A stretch of 55,826 bases of DNA from CAMTWZ01 sp964412365 (GTDB lineage: Bacteria; Bacteroidota; Rhodothermia; Balneolales; HLUCCA01). The notes under the pieces are model-generated. The model had not been told where the DNA came from. It did not search any database and saw only the letters and a program-made list of their open reading frames with translations. Below, piece by piece: positions 1 to 9,174 of the stretch. The stretch's first letter is position 1. The number at the start of each line of letters is the position of its first letter. The position numbers and the translations under genes were made by a program. The DNA is taken from the NCBI GenBank assembly GCA_964412365.1, contig CAYPOI010000008.1, positions 1 to 55,826 of the forward strand, written 5' to 3'.

Positions 1-87
1 GGCGTCATCCCATTGCCACGCAGAGACTGTTGCTGGGAAAGCCATCCACAGCAGGCCAACTATTAACAGGTGATACGATTTCGACAC
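1..87 (-). CDS. Secreted protein of unknown function, N-terminal 29 residues only
   Basis: The gene runs off the left edge of the window. A GTG at 87-85 opens a frame whose first 24 or so residues look like a signal peptide: SKSYHLLIVGLLWMAFPATV followed by SAWQWDDA, with a small-residue cleavage region near Ala24. The start lies 6 nt after the TAA of the DUF4097-like gene on the same strand, so the two are probably co-transcribed. There is no clear Shine-Dalgarno sequence, as is common in Bacteroidota-like genomes. The mature protein is not in view and its function cannot be named. A second DUF4097-type protein is possible but not shown. Confidence 0.5.
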   Translation of the reverse strand, partial: MSKSYHLLIVGLLWMAFPATVSAWQWDDA

Positions 88-93
88 AATAGA

Positions 94-1029
94 TTACGGA
101 CGATCCTGAGTCACGATCAGATCAACAGTGCCGCCAGAGGAGCGTAATTTTATGGGTAAGCCTCCTCCATTGAGCGATCCGATCAGACTATTCGTTTTGA
201 TTTCACCATCAAAATTCCGGAGCCGATTTACGACAACCCGATTTCCTCGAACGTTCATCGACATACCAATCATGCCTGGAATCGTCAGATCGATGTTTCC
301 GCCGGCCACTGCCAAATCCAAGCCATGCAAAATGGATAAGATGTCTCCTCGGATGTTGCCACCGTTCGTTTCCCCGATGACGGTACCGTTCATGCGATGC
401 AAGGACAGATTTCCGCCGGTCACACGGAATCGCGTCTCACCGGAAATCCCATTCAGATCGATGTTACCACCAACCGCTTGAGCGAATACGACTCCCCGGA
501 TATCATCTCCTCGAATGGCGCCACCTGTTGCATAGACTTTCACTTCACCGGATGTTCGTTCGATGAGGATGTCGCCGCCTGCGGTTTTAAGCAAATGAGA
601 TCCGTCCACATTGGAGATCTCGATTTTTCCGCCGGATGTGCTGATGTGGCAAGACGTGCGGCTGGGTACACTGATCACGAAATGATACTGGGTATTGCTT
701 TGGGTCCAAGCGTCGGACCGTTTCGGCTGGATATCTGCAATGATTTCGTTATCGCGTTGATAGATGAGGATATTCGCATCATCAATGGATTGACCCCGTT
801 GGAAAAAACTCAACCCTTTTTTGACGAACAGTTCAATCCGAACGGTGCTGCCTTCAGTTCCTTTGACAACCACATTGCCAGAAATCGATTTGACATTGAC
901 GGTAGCGCCGGGTCGTACGATAAATTCTTTCGATTCATAGGGTGTCCCCTGCGACTGAGCCGCCAGCTCAGAAACTCCACTGAGCATGAAAAGAAGGATC
1001 CACCCGGATTGAAGGATTTTCAAAAACAT
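94..1029 (-). CDS. DUF4097-like secreted beta-repeat protein
   Basis: About 311 residues. I start at the ATG at 1029 because a signal peptide follows at once (MFLKILQSGWILLFMLSG...AAQSQ). A longer reading would run into the PEP carboxylase gene. The mature part is made of short beta-strand repeats with alternating GG and GN turns (ISGNVVVKGTEG, TSGGKIEISNV, TGGAIRGDDI, VGGNIDLNGI, TGGNLSLHRM, NGGNIRGDI), the pattern of DUF4097/DUF4098 family beta-helix-like proteins. Such proteins are usually envelope-associated and their role is poorly known. It lies 62 nt downstream of ppc on the same strand. The C-terminus (SSGGTVDLIVTQDRP) completes the last repeat, so the gene looks intact. Confidence 0.75.
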   Translation of the reverse strand: MFLKILQSGWILLFMLSGVSELAAQSQGTPYESKEFIVRPGATVNVKSISGNVVVKGTEGSTVRIELFVKKGLSFFQRGQSIDDANILIYQRDNEIIADIQPKRSDAWTQSNTQYHFVISVPSRTSCHISTSGGKIEISNVDGSHLLKTAGGDILIERTSGEVKVYATGGAIRGDDIRGVVFAQAVGGNIDLNGISGETRFRVTGGNLSLHRMNGTVIGETNGGNIRGDILSILHGLDLAVAGGNIDLTIPGMIGMSMNVRGNRVVVNRLRNFDGEIKTNSLIGSLNGGGLPIKLRSSGGTVDLIVTQDRP

Positions 1030-1091
1030 ATGAGATAGGGTATGATGTAACCGTGTGATGTCAGGTACGACGTATCCTTCAGCTGGTTGCG

Positions 1092-3836
1092 TCAGCCCGT
1101 ACTCTGCATCGCTGCGGCTATCCCGTTGATGCTTAAAAATAACACATGCCGGAGCTGTTCCTTCTCCGAATCGGAAGAAAGTTCCCATCGACGCATCAAT
1201 TCGACCTGCGACAGGTTGAGCACATCCGTATATGGATTTCGAAGTCGAATGGATTTTTGAATCACGGGGTTCGCAGCCAACAAGGTGGATTGTTTCGTGA
1301 TCCGATTGATCGCATCACTTGCGATGTCGAATTCAGCCTGTATCTGCTCATGAAATCCATCTAAATTGCCGGATTGATACCATGTGGCGGCCTTCAGATG
1401 GGCACGTGCCATTTCCCTTTGGGCATTGTCGATCACGGCTTTGAAAAACGGCCATTCGACATATAAACGTTGAAACAGCTCCACACCATGTTCATCCATG
1501 GCGGTTTTCAAAGCCTGCCCAACACCAAACCATCCCGGTACATTGTATCGAACCTGTGTCCATGCGAATACCCAAGGAATGGCTCTCAAGCTACTGAAAT
1601 CAACCTCTGAACCGGTTTTTCTGGAGACCGGCCGGGACGCGATCGGCAATCGGCTGATGTGTTCGATGGGTGTGATTCGGGTGTACCACGCCCAAAAACC
1701 GGGATCATCAATCAATTCTCTATATCGCTTCATGGATGCGTTCGCCACATCATGCATCACATCAGCGATTCCCGGAAACATCTGCCAAATCGTCTGGTCT
1801 TTGTAATGAGCCTTGGCCGTGGTGCGGAAAACCGCGTTCACCACCTGTTCGATGTGTCTGTGTGCGATATCCGGATTGGCATAGCGAAAGGAAATGACTT
1901 CCCCTTGCTCGGTGAAACGAATACGTCCGTTATGACAAGCCCTCGGAAGAGCGGTAACCGCTTGATTCGCACGTCCGCCTCCCCTACCAACCGTGCCACC
2001 ACGCCCGTGGAACAACCGAACATCCACGTTGTGTTTTTCGCACGTCTCCGCTAATGATTTCTGACCCAGATGCAGTGCCCAGTTGGCCATCCAGTACCCA
2101 CCGTCTTTGTTAGAGTCGGAGTAACCAAGCATGATTTCCTGAAAATGACCGCGAGCCGCCAACACGGTCGAGTAGGCCGGATCGGTGAATGCCTGCTCCA
2201 TCAACGACGAACTGTTCTGCAAATCCTCAATCGTTTCAAACAACGGCACGATGTCATATGAATGGATATTACCCGTCTCATGCGACAATAGAACCACTTC
2301 AAGCATCTGCGAGACATGATGTGTCATGCTGATGATCACTGAGCCGATCGAATCGGGGTCCAGTTTGAGCGCTTCGCGAATCAGCATCAGCGTATCGAGC
2401 GTGGAACGGCTTTCCGCTGTCAGCTCTAAGTGGCGTGGAAGCAACGGACGAGGATTCTGGATCTCGGTTTGAAGCAATTTGCATTTTTCGGCTTCGGAAA
2501 GCGACAGATAGGACGGATGCACGCCAGAAACCCGCATCAATTCATCCACTGTGGAGCCGAATATCTGACTGTGCTGACGAATATCCAGCGCCGCCAAATG
2601 GAATCCGAAGGTTTTTAGCAACACCCGTATCCGCTCCAATTGACCATATCGGGCGATGCTTTTGAATCCGCTTTCTTCCAATGCCACCTTCATTCGGTCC
2701 AAGTCGTTCGAATATTCCGCGACCGGATAGATGTTTTCTTCGGGGGACTCCAATTGCGCTTTCAGTTTCGACAGCAGGATGTTCACCCAAAGACGAAACG
2801 GCTCATGCACATATACGCGTTTGATTTCGGGATCGATGTCGGCCGTTTCCACAGCTTCACGAACCATCGTCAAAAACCAAGGTGAAATAGGAGATTGACG
2901 TTCCGAGAGGCTCAATTCGCGTCGTAACACATGCAATTCCGTGATGTGCATTTGAATCGCAGCTTTACGGAGTTCCATGAGAGCGTATCGGGTAAGCTCA
3001 GCAGTGACAAAGGGATTTCCGTCGCGGTCGCCGGCAATCCAAGAGCGATATTTCACAATAGCGGGCAGTTCCGGAGTCGCATCATAATAGGTGTCGAGCG
3101 CATCGGTCACATCCCGATGGATCAGCGGAATGACATTCCATATGGCATTCGTTAAAAAGTAGATTCCATTGGCGATCTCATCTTGCACTCGGATTTTCGA
3201 GGCACGAACATCATCCGTGTTCAACATCAACACCACTTCGTTGTACATCTCCTGAAACAGCTCCGATTCGGCTCTCCCGACCGGCTTCTCCCGGTTCCAT
3301 TTGGTCAAGCGGGATGCGATTTCTTTCTGAATGTAGAGGATGCTTCGGCGTCTGGCTTCGGTCGGATGCGCCGTCAATGTGGGCTGGATGTCGGTTTTAC
3401 GAATCACATCCATCACCTGGTCCAGCGTGAATCCCTTGTCTTTCAATTGCTTGATGGATTCAGCGATGGATTCGGAACGAGGATGGTCCGCATCCGATTT
3501 GAACTCCCTCAACCGGTTGATCCGTATGATTTCTTCCTGCTCAGCTTTGTTGATCAAATGAAAGAACGTGGTGAACGACCTGACGATCCATTCGATATCA
3601 TTCAACGACAACGCAGTCAGATCCCTTGCTACTTGTTTATGAAGGTCGTTTGAATCTGTCTTATACGCTTGTTTGCAACGGCTTCGCACAGATTCGATGC
3701 GATCATATACGTCTTTTCCAGCCTGATCCAAAACCACCTGACCAAGCAGGGTGCCTAAAAGATTGACGAGCCGGCTGAGTTCAGGAGAAATACCTTCCCC
3801 TTCCGCTTGAATAGTCAAGCCTTTCCATTGTTTCAT
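1092..3836 (-). CDS. ppc: Phosphoenolpyruvate carboxylase
   Basis: 914 residues, the normal bacterial PEPC size. The enzyme carboxylates phosphoenolpyruvate with bicarbonate to oxaloacetate and so refills the TCA cycle in the cytoplasm. Visible signatures are TLTAHPTEARRRS with catalytic His157, the GYSDSNKDGGY segment, the glycine-rich FHGRGGTVGRGGG loop with the second conserved His, and the C-terminal NGIAAAMQSTG. That tail matches the family end NGIAAGMRNTG, so the protein is complete. The start at MKQWKGL leaves 77 nt to the divergently transcribed patatin gene, which must hold both promoters. A DUF4097-like gene follows downstream with no functional link to PEPC that I can see. Confidence 0.97.
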   Translation of the reverse strand: MKQWKGLTIQAEGEGISPELSRLVNLLGTLLGQVVLDQAGKDVYDRIESVRSRCKQAYKTDSNDLHKQVARDLTALSLNDIEWIVRSFTTFFHLINKAEQEEIIRINRLREFKSDADHPRSESIAESIKQLKDKGFTLDQVMDVIRKTDIQPTLTAHPTEARRRSILYIQKEIASRLTKWNREKPVGRAESELFQEMYNEVVLMLNTDDVRASKIRVQDEIANGIYFLTNAIWNVIPLIHRDVTDALDTYYDATPELPAIVKYRSWIAGDRDGNPFVTAELTRYALMELRKAAIQMHITELHVLRRELSLSERQSPISPWFLTMVREAVETADIDPEIKRVYVHEPFRLWVNILLSKLKAQLESPEENIYPVAEYSNDLDRMKVALEESGFKSIARYGQLERIRVLLKTFGFHLAALDIRQHSQIFGSTVDELMRVSGVHPSYLSLSEAEKCKLLQTEIQNPRPLLPRHLELTAESRSTLDTLMLIREALKLDPDSIGSVIISMTHHVSQMLEVVLLSHETGNIHSYDIVPLFETIEDLQNSSSLMEQAFTDPAYSTVLAARGHFQEIMLGYSDSNKDGGYWMANWALHLGQKSLAETCEKHNVDVRLFHGRGGTVGRGGGRANQAVTALPRACHNGRIRFTEQGEVISFRYANPDIAHRHIEQVVNAVFRTTAKAHYKDQTIWQMFPGIADVMHDVANASMKRYRELIDDPGFWAWYTRITPIEHISRLPIASRPVSRKTGSEVDFSSLRAIPWVFAWTQVRYNVPGWFGVGQALKTAMDEHGVELFQRLYVEWPFFKAVIDNAQREMARAHLKAATWYQSGNLDGFHEQIQAEFDIASDAINRITKQSTLLAANPVIQKSIRLRNPYTDVLNLSQVELMRRWELSSDSEKEQLRHVLFLSINGIAAAMQSTG

Positions 3837-3913
3837 ATTGAACGTGCTGAGGTTATCCCTAAATTCCCTGTATCATAACAGATTCGAGGTTCTTCAAAAT
3901 ATCACGAACGACC

Positions 3914-6085
3914 ATGCCTATCAAATCCAGATTCCGTTTCATCCTTTTTGCCGTTCTGGGATTCGGCTTGATGCCGGTTGAAACCGCATCCCAGCCATCC
4001 CGACCCAAGACTGGAATCGTTCTCAGTGGCGGAGGTTCACGCGGGTTGGCCCACATCGGCGTTCTGAAAGTCCTCGAAGAAGTGAACATGCCCATTGATT
4101 ATATCGGTGGCACCAGCATGGGCGGCATCGTTGGCGGATTGTATGCTTCGGGTTACAATGCCCAACAGCTCGAAGAAATCGCTTTGGGTACGGATTGGTT
4201 CGGATTGTTCTCGGATGAATCCCGACGCCGCTATGTGCCCATCGAAGAAAAGGCCGAGAACAGCAAGTATATGTTGTCGTTGCCGATGCAGGGCCTGAAC
4301 ATTACCCTCCCAGGGGGATTGGTGAGTGGCCAAGAAGCGAGCAAGATGCTCGCCGGACTCACATGGCATGTGCATCACATCCAAGATTTCAACAAGCTTC
4401 CGATCCCATTTGTGTGCATCGCCACGGATCTGGAAACCGGCGAAGCGATCGTCATCCGAAGTGGATCGCTTGCCGAAGCCATTCGTGCCAGCATGACCCT
4501 GCCCAGTATTTTCACCACCGCGAATGTGGATGGCCGACGTGCATTGGATGGTGGAATCGCCCGAAATTTCCCGGTCGTGGATGTCATTGAAATGGGTGCG
4601 GATATTCTTATCGGAGTGGATGTGTCCACCTTCAATTCCTCAGCCGATTCTATCCGTTCACTCATCGATATTCTGAATCAGACCGTGAATTTTCAGATCG
4701 AGCGGACCACCCACGCGCAGCGCCAGCTCGCAACGGTTCTATTGCAACCGAAAATGGAATCTATTGGAATGATGTCGTTCGAGTACACCCGCGAAATCAT
4801 CGATGCGGGGGAAGCCATCGCCCGCGCACATATTGATGAATTGCGGCAAATCGCAGATTCGTTGAATGCTTATGGATTGGAAGAGCGCATCGTCCCCTAT
4901 GTGGATCTGTCGGGAATGCCGATTGTCATCCGTGACATCCGCTATGAAGGTCTAAAATCCACCGACCACCGTATGATTGATGCCGAATTGCAGATGCAAT
5001 TGCCTTTGAACACGGTGATTACCCGTGGAGATCTGAATCTGGCCATCGATCGTTTGTACAGCTTGCAATTTTTTGAAAGCGTGACCTACAGGCTCGAGCC
5101 AGCCCGATCCGGTTATTCCGTCATCATGAAGTTTCAGGAATTGGATCACGACAAATTCCGCGTCGGATTGCGGTACGACAGTCGAGAAAAGGCATCCCTT
5201 CTGTTCAACAACACCTACCGAAATTGGTTGATTCCTTCATCCACGCTTCGATTATCGGTACGATTGGGTGAAATGACATCCGTCGATGGACAGCTCTATA
5301 CGTACATAGGCACAAATCCGAAATTGGGTTCGAGTTTGCGCTTGAAATACTCCAAAGACAAGTTTGAACAATATTTGGGGCAGGTGAATCAAGGAACCTT
5401 GTCGACGGATTTGTACCAAGCCGAATTCTGGGCCGGGCCGGTACTTTCCAGTATGCTTCAATCCGGTGTTGGCTATCGCTTCGATGTGTTTGAATCCAGG
5501 TCGGCATCCGGAACCGTTCGACATCCTACGGGTGGATACACCTCATCCCATGTTCCGTTCGCCTTTCTCATTCTGGATACGGCAAATGAAGCTTATTTCG
5601 CAACCAGCGGACAATACATCAGCTTAAGAGCTGATTTCGGCAATCCGTTCAATGATTCGAAATCATATGATCGCTATGAAGCGATCTGGAACAATTACAT
5701 CCCCTTCACGGAGTATGTCACCATGAATCTGAACTTCCATGCAGGGTATTCCACTGGACATCTACCGTCGCATCGTTCGTTCTATTTAGGCGATGTGGAA
5801 ACGATTGTCGGGTTTCGTCGCGACCAGCTAAATGGCACTTCGTATCGCATGACCCGAGTGTCTATGCAGACCGAACTTCAAAACAACCGCTTTCTGACGT
5901 TGATATGGAATGCGTTTTCAGCAGACGGGTTCTGGGGTACACCTGAAAGCCGGATTCCATTCATCATGGGATGGGGGGTTTCCGTCGGAGCAAGCACGTT
6001 CGTCGGACCTGTCAGTGTCACCTTGATGGGAAATCAAGATGAACGACTCCCCATCCTTCACGCCAGCGTAGGCTTCCGGTTCTGA
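3914..6085 (+). CDS. Patatin-like phospholipase with outer-membrane barrel (PlpD type)
   Basis: 723 residues. A signal peptide (residues 1-27) precedes a patatin domain with the oxyanion motif GGGSRG (40-45), the nucleophile motif GTSMG with Ser68, and the second dyad residue in DGG (Asp212). Residues about 325-400 look like a single POTRA-type domain (VIRDIRYEGL). The rest, to the terminal Phe of SVGFRF, is an alternating beta pattern expected of a 16-strand Omp85/BamA-like barrel. This is the architecture of type Vd patatin autotransporters such as PlpD and FplA, which place a lipase on or outside the outer membrane. The substrate here is inferred to be phospholipid. Its 3' end overlaps the convergent amidotransferase gene by 28 nt. 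Confidence 0.92.
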   Translation: MPIKSRFRFILFAVLGFGLMPVETASQPSRPKTGIVLSGGGSRGLAHIGVLKVLEEVNMPIDYIGGTSMGGIVGGLYASGYNAQQLEEIALGTDWFGLFSDESRRRYVPIEEKAENSKYMLSLPMQGLNITLPGGLVSGQEASKMLAGLTWHVHHIQDFNKLPIPFVCIATDLETGEAIVIRSGSLAEAIRASMTLPSIFTTANVDGRRALDGGIARNFPVVDVIEMGADILIGVDVSTFNSSADSIRSLIDILNQTVNFQIERTTHAQRQLATVLLQPKMESIGMMSFEYTREIIDAGEAIARAHIDELRQIADSLNAYGLEERIVPYVDLSGMPIVIRDIRYEGLKSTDHRMIDAELQMQLPLNTVITRGDLNLAIDRLYSLQFFESVTYRLEPARSGYSVIMKFQELDHDKFRVGLRYDSREKASLLFNNTYRNWLIPSSTLRLSVRLGEMTSVDGQLYTYIGTNPKLGSSLRLKYSKDKFEQYLGQVNQGTLSTDLYQAEFWAGPVLSSMLQSGVGYRFDVFESRSASGTVRHPTGGYTSSHVPFAFLILDTANEAYFATSGQYISLRADFGNPFNDSKSYDRYEAIWNNYIPFTEYVTMNLNFHAGYSTGHLPSHRSFYLGDVETIVGFRRDQLNGTSYRMTRVSMQTELQNNRFLTLIWNAFSADGFWGTPESRIPFIMGWGVSVGASTFVGPVSVTLMGNQDERLPILHASVGFRF

Positions 6086-6891
6086 ACAATCTGAACCGCA
6101 TTCGCTAAGAAGGCCGGAATGAACGTGTTGTGCGTTTTCCAGAGGTAATCGGGTTCAGATAGACGATGCAGGATGTCTGCATACTTCTGATCACCATGTT
6201 TCTCTAAAATGACGTCTTTCTGTTCCGGTTTGCTGAAGTGGGCCAGCATCCCTTCCGGGTCAGCCTCAGGATGGAATTGGGTACCGATGATTTCGGGCGA
6301 AATACGCATCGCCATCACCGCTCGCTCCAATGGCACATGCGGACGATCCTTCTCGATGGCCAATATCGTGGCACCAAGCGATTGGATGCTATCGTGACGA
6401 GGTTGAGTCACTTGCCATTCACGGAAATCGGCTCCGTAGAACGGATCCGGCAACAACCCTAACAATGGATCGGACAGTCCGGCTTCGGTGTGATGAACCG
6501 GAAGGATGCCGAACGAACCCGATTTTCTTGGCACCACATCCGCCAAATCGAAATGGATGCACATCAGCTGAAACGAATGACAGATGGCCAGGAAGAACTT
6601 TTTATCGTCGGAAGCCTGATTGTGACTCCAGACGGAGTCGAGCAATTGAAAGTACTCCGATTCCCAGGGTTGATTAAGGCCGTCGAACGGACTTCCGGGT
6701 CCGCCTGACGAGATATAGATATCGTATCTGAGATCCGGAACATGCTGGGCTGGTCCCCTCACATCGAACTCATCAAACGCAAGACCGGCATCGTTCAATA
6801 ATTCACGGATGCATCGCATCCCTTGGTTGGGTTGACCTTGATAGAGGTCCATCACGGCGACCCTTACAGGCCGCTCTGGTTTATCGTACAT
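6058..6891 (-). CDS. Class I glutamine amidotransferase-like protein (last gene of ATP-grasp operon)
   Basis: 277 residues. The fold is GATase1: a strand start (RVAVMDLYQG), the oxyanion turn SSGGPGSPFDG (61-71), the nucleophile Cys104 in AICHSFQ, and the His207/Glu209 pair in QFHPEAD. All three members of the catalytic triad are therefore present, and glutaminase activity that frees ammonia is plausible. It has no synthetase domain of its own. Its start overlaps the end of the permuted ATP-grasp gene by 11 nt, which points to translational coupling and to ammonia delivery to one of the two ligases. The substrate is unknown. A simple cytosolic peptidase-like GATase1 protein is the alternative. 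Confidence 0.85.
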   Translation of the reverse strand: MYDKPERPVRVAVMDLYQGQPNQGMRCIRELLNDAGLAFDEFDVRGPAQHVPDLRYDIYISSGGPGSPFDGLNQPWESEYFQLLDSVWSHNQASDDKKFFLAICHSFQLMCIHFDLADVVPRKSGSFGILPVHHTEAGLSDPLLGLLPDPFYGADFREWQVTQPRHDSIQSLGATILAIEKDRPHVPLERAVMAMRISPEIIGTQFHPEADPEGMLAHFSKPEQKDVILEKHGDQKYADILHRLSEPDYLWKTHNTFIPAFLANAVQIVQNRKPTLA

Positions 6892-8257
6892 ATCGTAGAA
6901 TAAAGACCGGAAGCGAGCCGCCTCCTGCCGTCACATTGGCTAAATTCGTAGTGGACGTACGCACCAGGCATCCGCCCATCATTGGACCATTAAGATACGG
7001 GTCCAAATCCACAACTGTCGGCACGGATTGCCATCCGGCAGCGGTTTGAAGTAGGAAAGGCTCCCTACTGATATCGACGACTTCCTGCACCACGAATCCG
7101 AACTGAATTCCTTCGTTGATGGCCTGTGCCCACTCTTGGTCCGATGCCGCGAAACCCAGTACCACTCCCTTCCCGCCATATTCGTCGTTTGGTTTGATCA
7201 CAAAATCGGCGCGATGTCGCGACACATACTCCAACAGGTTGATCGTCTGACCTTTGAAGATCGTGTGTTGATCGCGGAGCTTGCGTGTCCAAGGAATATG
7301 ATTCCGGATGGTCTGCAACTCCACCGTATTCAGAATTCCGGTATAACGAGGGTCCGTCAGAAACGAAAAAATGGATTTCTTGTGCACCAACTTTGTACGG
7401 AAGGAGTTCAGATAGCAGGTTTTTTGCGCCTTATACCCTTCCAGGAACGCCGGACATTGGTCTTTGATCTCGAGGTACTCATTGGTGAGCAATCTGCGAT
7501 ACAGGATGTCAATTTTGCGACCGTTCACATACACCCATCCGTCGCGGCATTCCACATCCCGTGGATCGGCGATTTCGCATGGGTAACCGAGCCGTTCCAG
7601 GTAGTCACGAACGATATTGAACTCATGCACCGTCGGGATATTCTGAAAATCGATGATGGCGAAACTTGGTTTTTCCACCGCGCCCTCGAATTCTTCATGA
7701 TAGGTGCGGATGAGGCCCTGAATCAGATGTTCCAAGGGCGACACAAACCGCACCGGATAGGATTTGACGAACTGCTGGAACACCGGCAACTCACGGTAAA
7801 TCTCAGCCATACGATGGGTATATCCCACTCCGGCTGGACTCTCGGCATTCAACTCCACGAATTTGAATGAGGTGGATGTCAAAAACGCATCCATTCGAGC
7901 GGTGGCGGACAGACGGATGACATTCGTCGGGATGGCGGCCAGTTCGATCTCATCGGGTGTGAGACCAAGTTCATCCAATGCTTCTTGTGTGTTGAAGTAG
8001 GCCGCCGCGATCTTAAGGATAGCCTGACGGATCAGATATACCGTGTCTTGGATTTGAGTGTGGGCAGTTTCGGATAAGAACGCCGGCCGCAGACTATGCG
8101 CCATTGGGCGGTCACCGAACAGCACTTTGCGTTCATGTTGCATCTGGTACAACATCTTCATCTGATCGTCGGCGGCGTTCAGATCCGACTCGATGATCCG
8201 ATGATAGGCGTCCAGAACGGGACGGATGTTACCCTGCATGCGACTCCAACGCTCCAT
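6881..8257 (-). CDS. Circularly permuted ATP-grasp protein
   Basis: Up to 458 residues. An in-frame ATG at 8239 (MQGNIRP) is an equally good start. The magnesium-binding Glu/Asn motif FVELNAESPAG (Glu135, Asn137) comes before the nucleotide-binding part, where Lys355 and the glycine loop of FVIKPNDEYGGKG (353-364) and the hinge VVQEVVDI lie. In ordinary ATP-grasp enzymes the order is the reverse, so this is the permuted type seen in glutathionylspermidine-synthetase-like proteins. A segment reading DPRDVECRDGWVYVNG...IDILYRR and the tail NVTAGGGSLPVF also fit that group. The likely reaction is ATP-dependent carboxylate-amine ligation, with substrate unknown. It overlaps its neighbours on both sides. 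Confidence 0.85.
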   Translation of the reverse strand: MERWSRMQGNIRPVLDAYHRIIESDLNAADDQMKMLYQMQHERKVLFGDRPMAHSLRPAFLSETAHTQIQDTVYLIRQAILKIAAAYFNTQEALDELGLTPDEIELAAIPTNVIRLSATARMDAFLTSTSFKFVELNAESPAGVGYTHRMAEIYRELPVFQQFVKSYPVRFVSPLEHLIQGLIRTYHEEFEGAVEKPSFAIIDFQNIPTVHEFNIVRDYLERLGYPCEIADPRDVECRDGWVYVNGRKIDILYRRLLTNEYLEIKDQCPAFLEGYKAQKTCYLNSFRTKLVHKKSIFSFLTDPRYTGILNTVELQTIRNHIPWTRKLRDQHTIFKGQTINLLEYVSRHRADFVIKPNDEYGGKGVVLGFAASDQEWAQAINEGIQFGFVVQEVVDISREPFLLQTAAGWQSVPTVVDLDPYLNGPMMGGCLVRTSTTNLANVTAGGGSLPVFILRYVR

Positions 8258-9173
8258 TGGCCGTGAAGGGCCGTTCCTTGCGGGTTTCCAATGCCTTTTT
8301 CACGGCAAAATCGCCCATCGTCTTGATGATCCAATCGAAATTGGCGGCACCGACGGAATGATAATCGGCATCCGGAGCTGGATTCATGAAATCAATGGCG
8401 TACGGAATCCCATCGCGAACCGCGAATTCAACGGTGTTCATATCGTATCCAAGGGCGCGGCATAGCGCAAGGACATCTTCCGTCAATTTCTTCTTCATCT
8501 TGGCCGGAACGGTCAGGTCTTGCACCGAGGCATATCGTTGCGAATGCTCGGCGAGCGGATTGTACCGCATCACGTGCACGTGTTTGCGTCCGATGCCATA
8601 ACAACGGTAATACTCTTCGAATTCAATATTCTCTTGCAGCATCATGCAATCGGTGCCAGATTCGTTGTAGGCTTTGAACAAATCATCCGGATTCTCCACT
8701 CGGGTCACCCCTCTCCATCCGCCGCCATCATGCGGTTTAAGGAAGGCTGGAAAGCCGATGTAATCAAAAATCTTGCCCCAATCGACGGGGTATTTCAGAT
8801 TACGGAACGATGATCCCTGCGTATTGGGCGGGTGTTCTCGATGCGGCAGTATAACGGTGCGTGGAACCGCCACTCCAACCTGTTCAGCGATGATATTGTC
8901 GATGAACTTGTCATCGGCGCTCCACCAGAACGGATTATTGATGATGTACGCACCTTTGAGCGATGCCCATTTGAGATAGGACCGATAAAATGGCACTTCA
9001 TGCGAGATACGATCGATGATGACCGAATACTCCACATCGCCATTCTGATACACGGCATCGAGTTGCACGAACTCGGCATGCACGCCTTTTGAAGCGTAGG
9101 TGGTGTTGATATGATGAATGAGCGCGTCCGGAAACGTCGTTTCCATGCCGCGAAGAATGCCGATTTTTTTCAT
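8229..9173 (-). CDS. RimK-like ATP-grasp ligase
   Basis: 314 residues. A Rossmann-like N-terminus (KKIGILRGMETTFPD) is followed by an ATP-grasp domain: Lys146 and the flexible loop KPHDGGGWRGV (146-156), the adenine-hinge region MLQENIEFEEYYR, and the metal-binding pair Glu249 (NTVEFAVRDG) and Asp261/Asn264 (IDFMNPAP). The family joins a carboxylate, activated as acyl phosphate, to an amine or thiol. The gene starts one base after the end of the esterase gene and its 3' end overlaps the permuted ATP-grasp gene, so the four genes 9888-6058 are almost certainly co-expressed. The true substrates cannot be read from the sequence. Confidence 0.88.
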   Translation of the reverse strand: MKKIGILRGMETTFPDALIHHINTTYASKGVHAEFVQLDAVYQNGDVEYSVIIDRISHEVPFYRSYLKWASLKGAYIINNPFWWSADDKFIDNIIAEQVGVAVPRTVILPHREHPPNTQGSSFRNLKYPVDWGKIFDYIGFPAFLKPHDGGGWRGVTRVENPDDLFKAYNESGTDCMMLQENIEFEEYYRCYGIGRKHVHVMRYNPLAEHSQRYASVQDLTVPAKMKKKLTEDVLALCRALGYDMNTVEFAVRDGIPYAIDFMNPAPDADYHSVGAANFDWIIKTMGDFAVKKALETRKERPFTANGALESHAG

Positions 9174-9174
9174 G

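Noticed and set aside
7136..7870. 244-codon open frame antisense to the permuted ATP-grasp gene
   Set aside because: The opposite strand encodes a conserved enzyme with clear motifs, and this frame has none.
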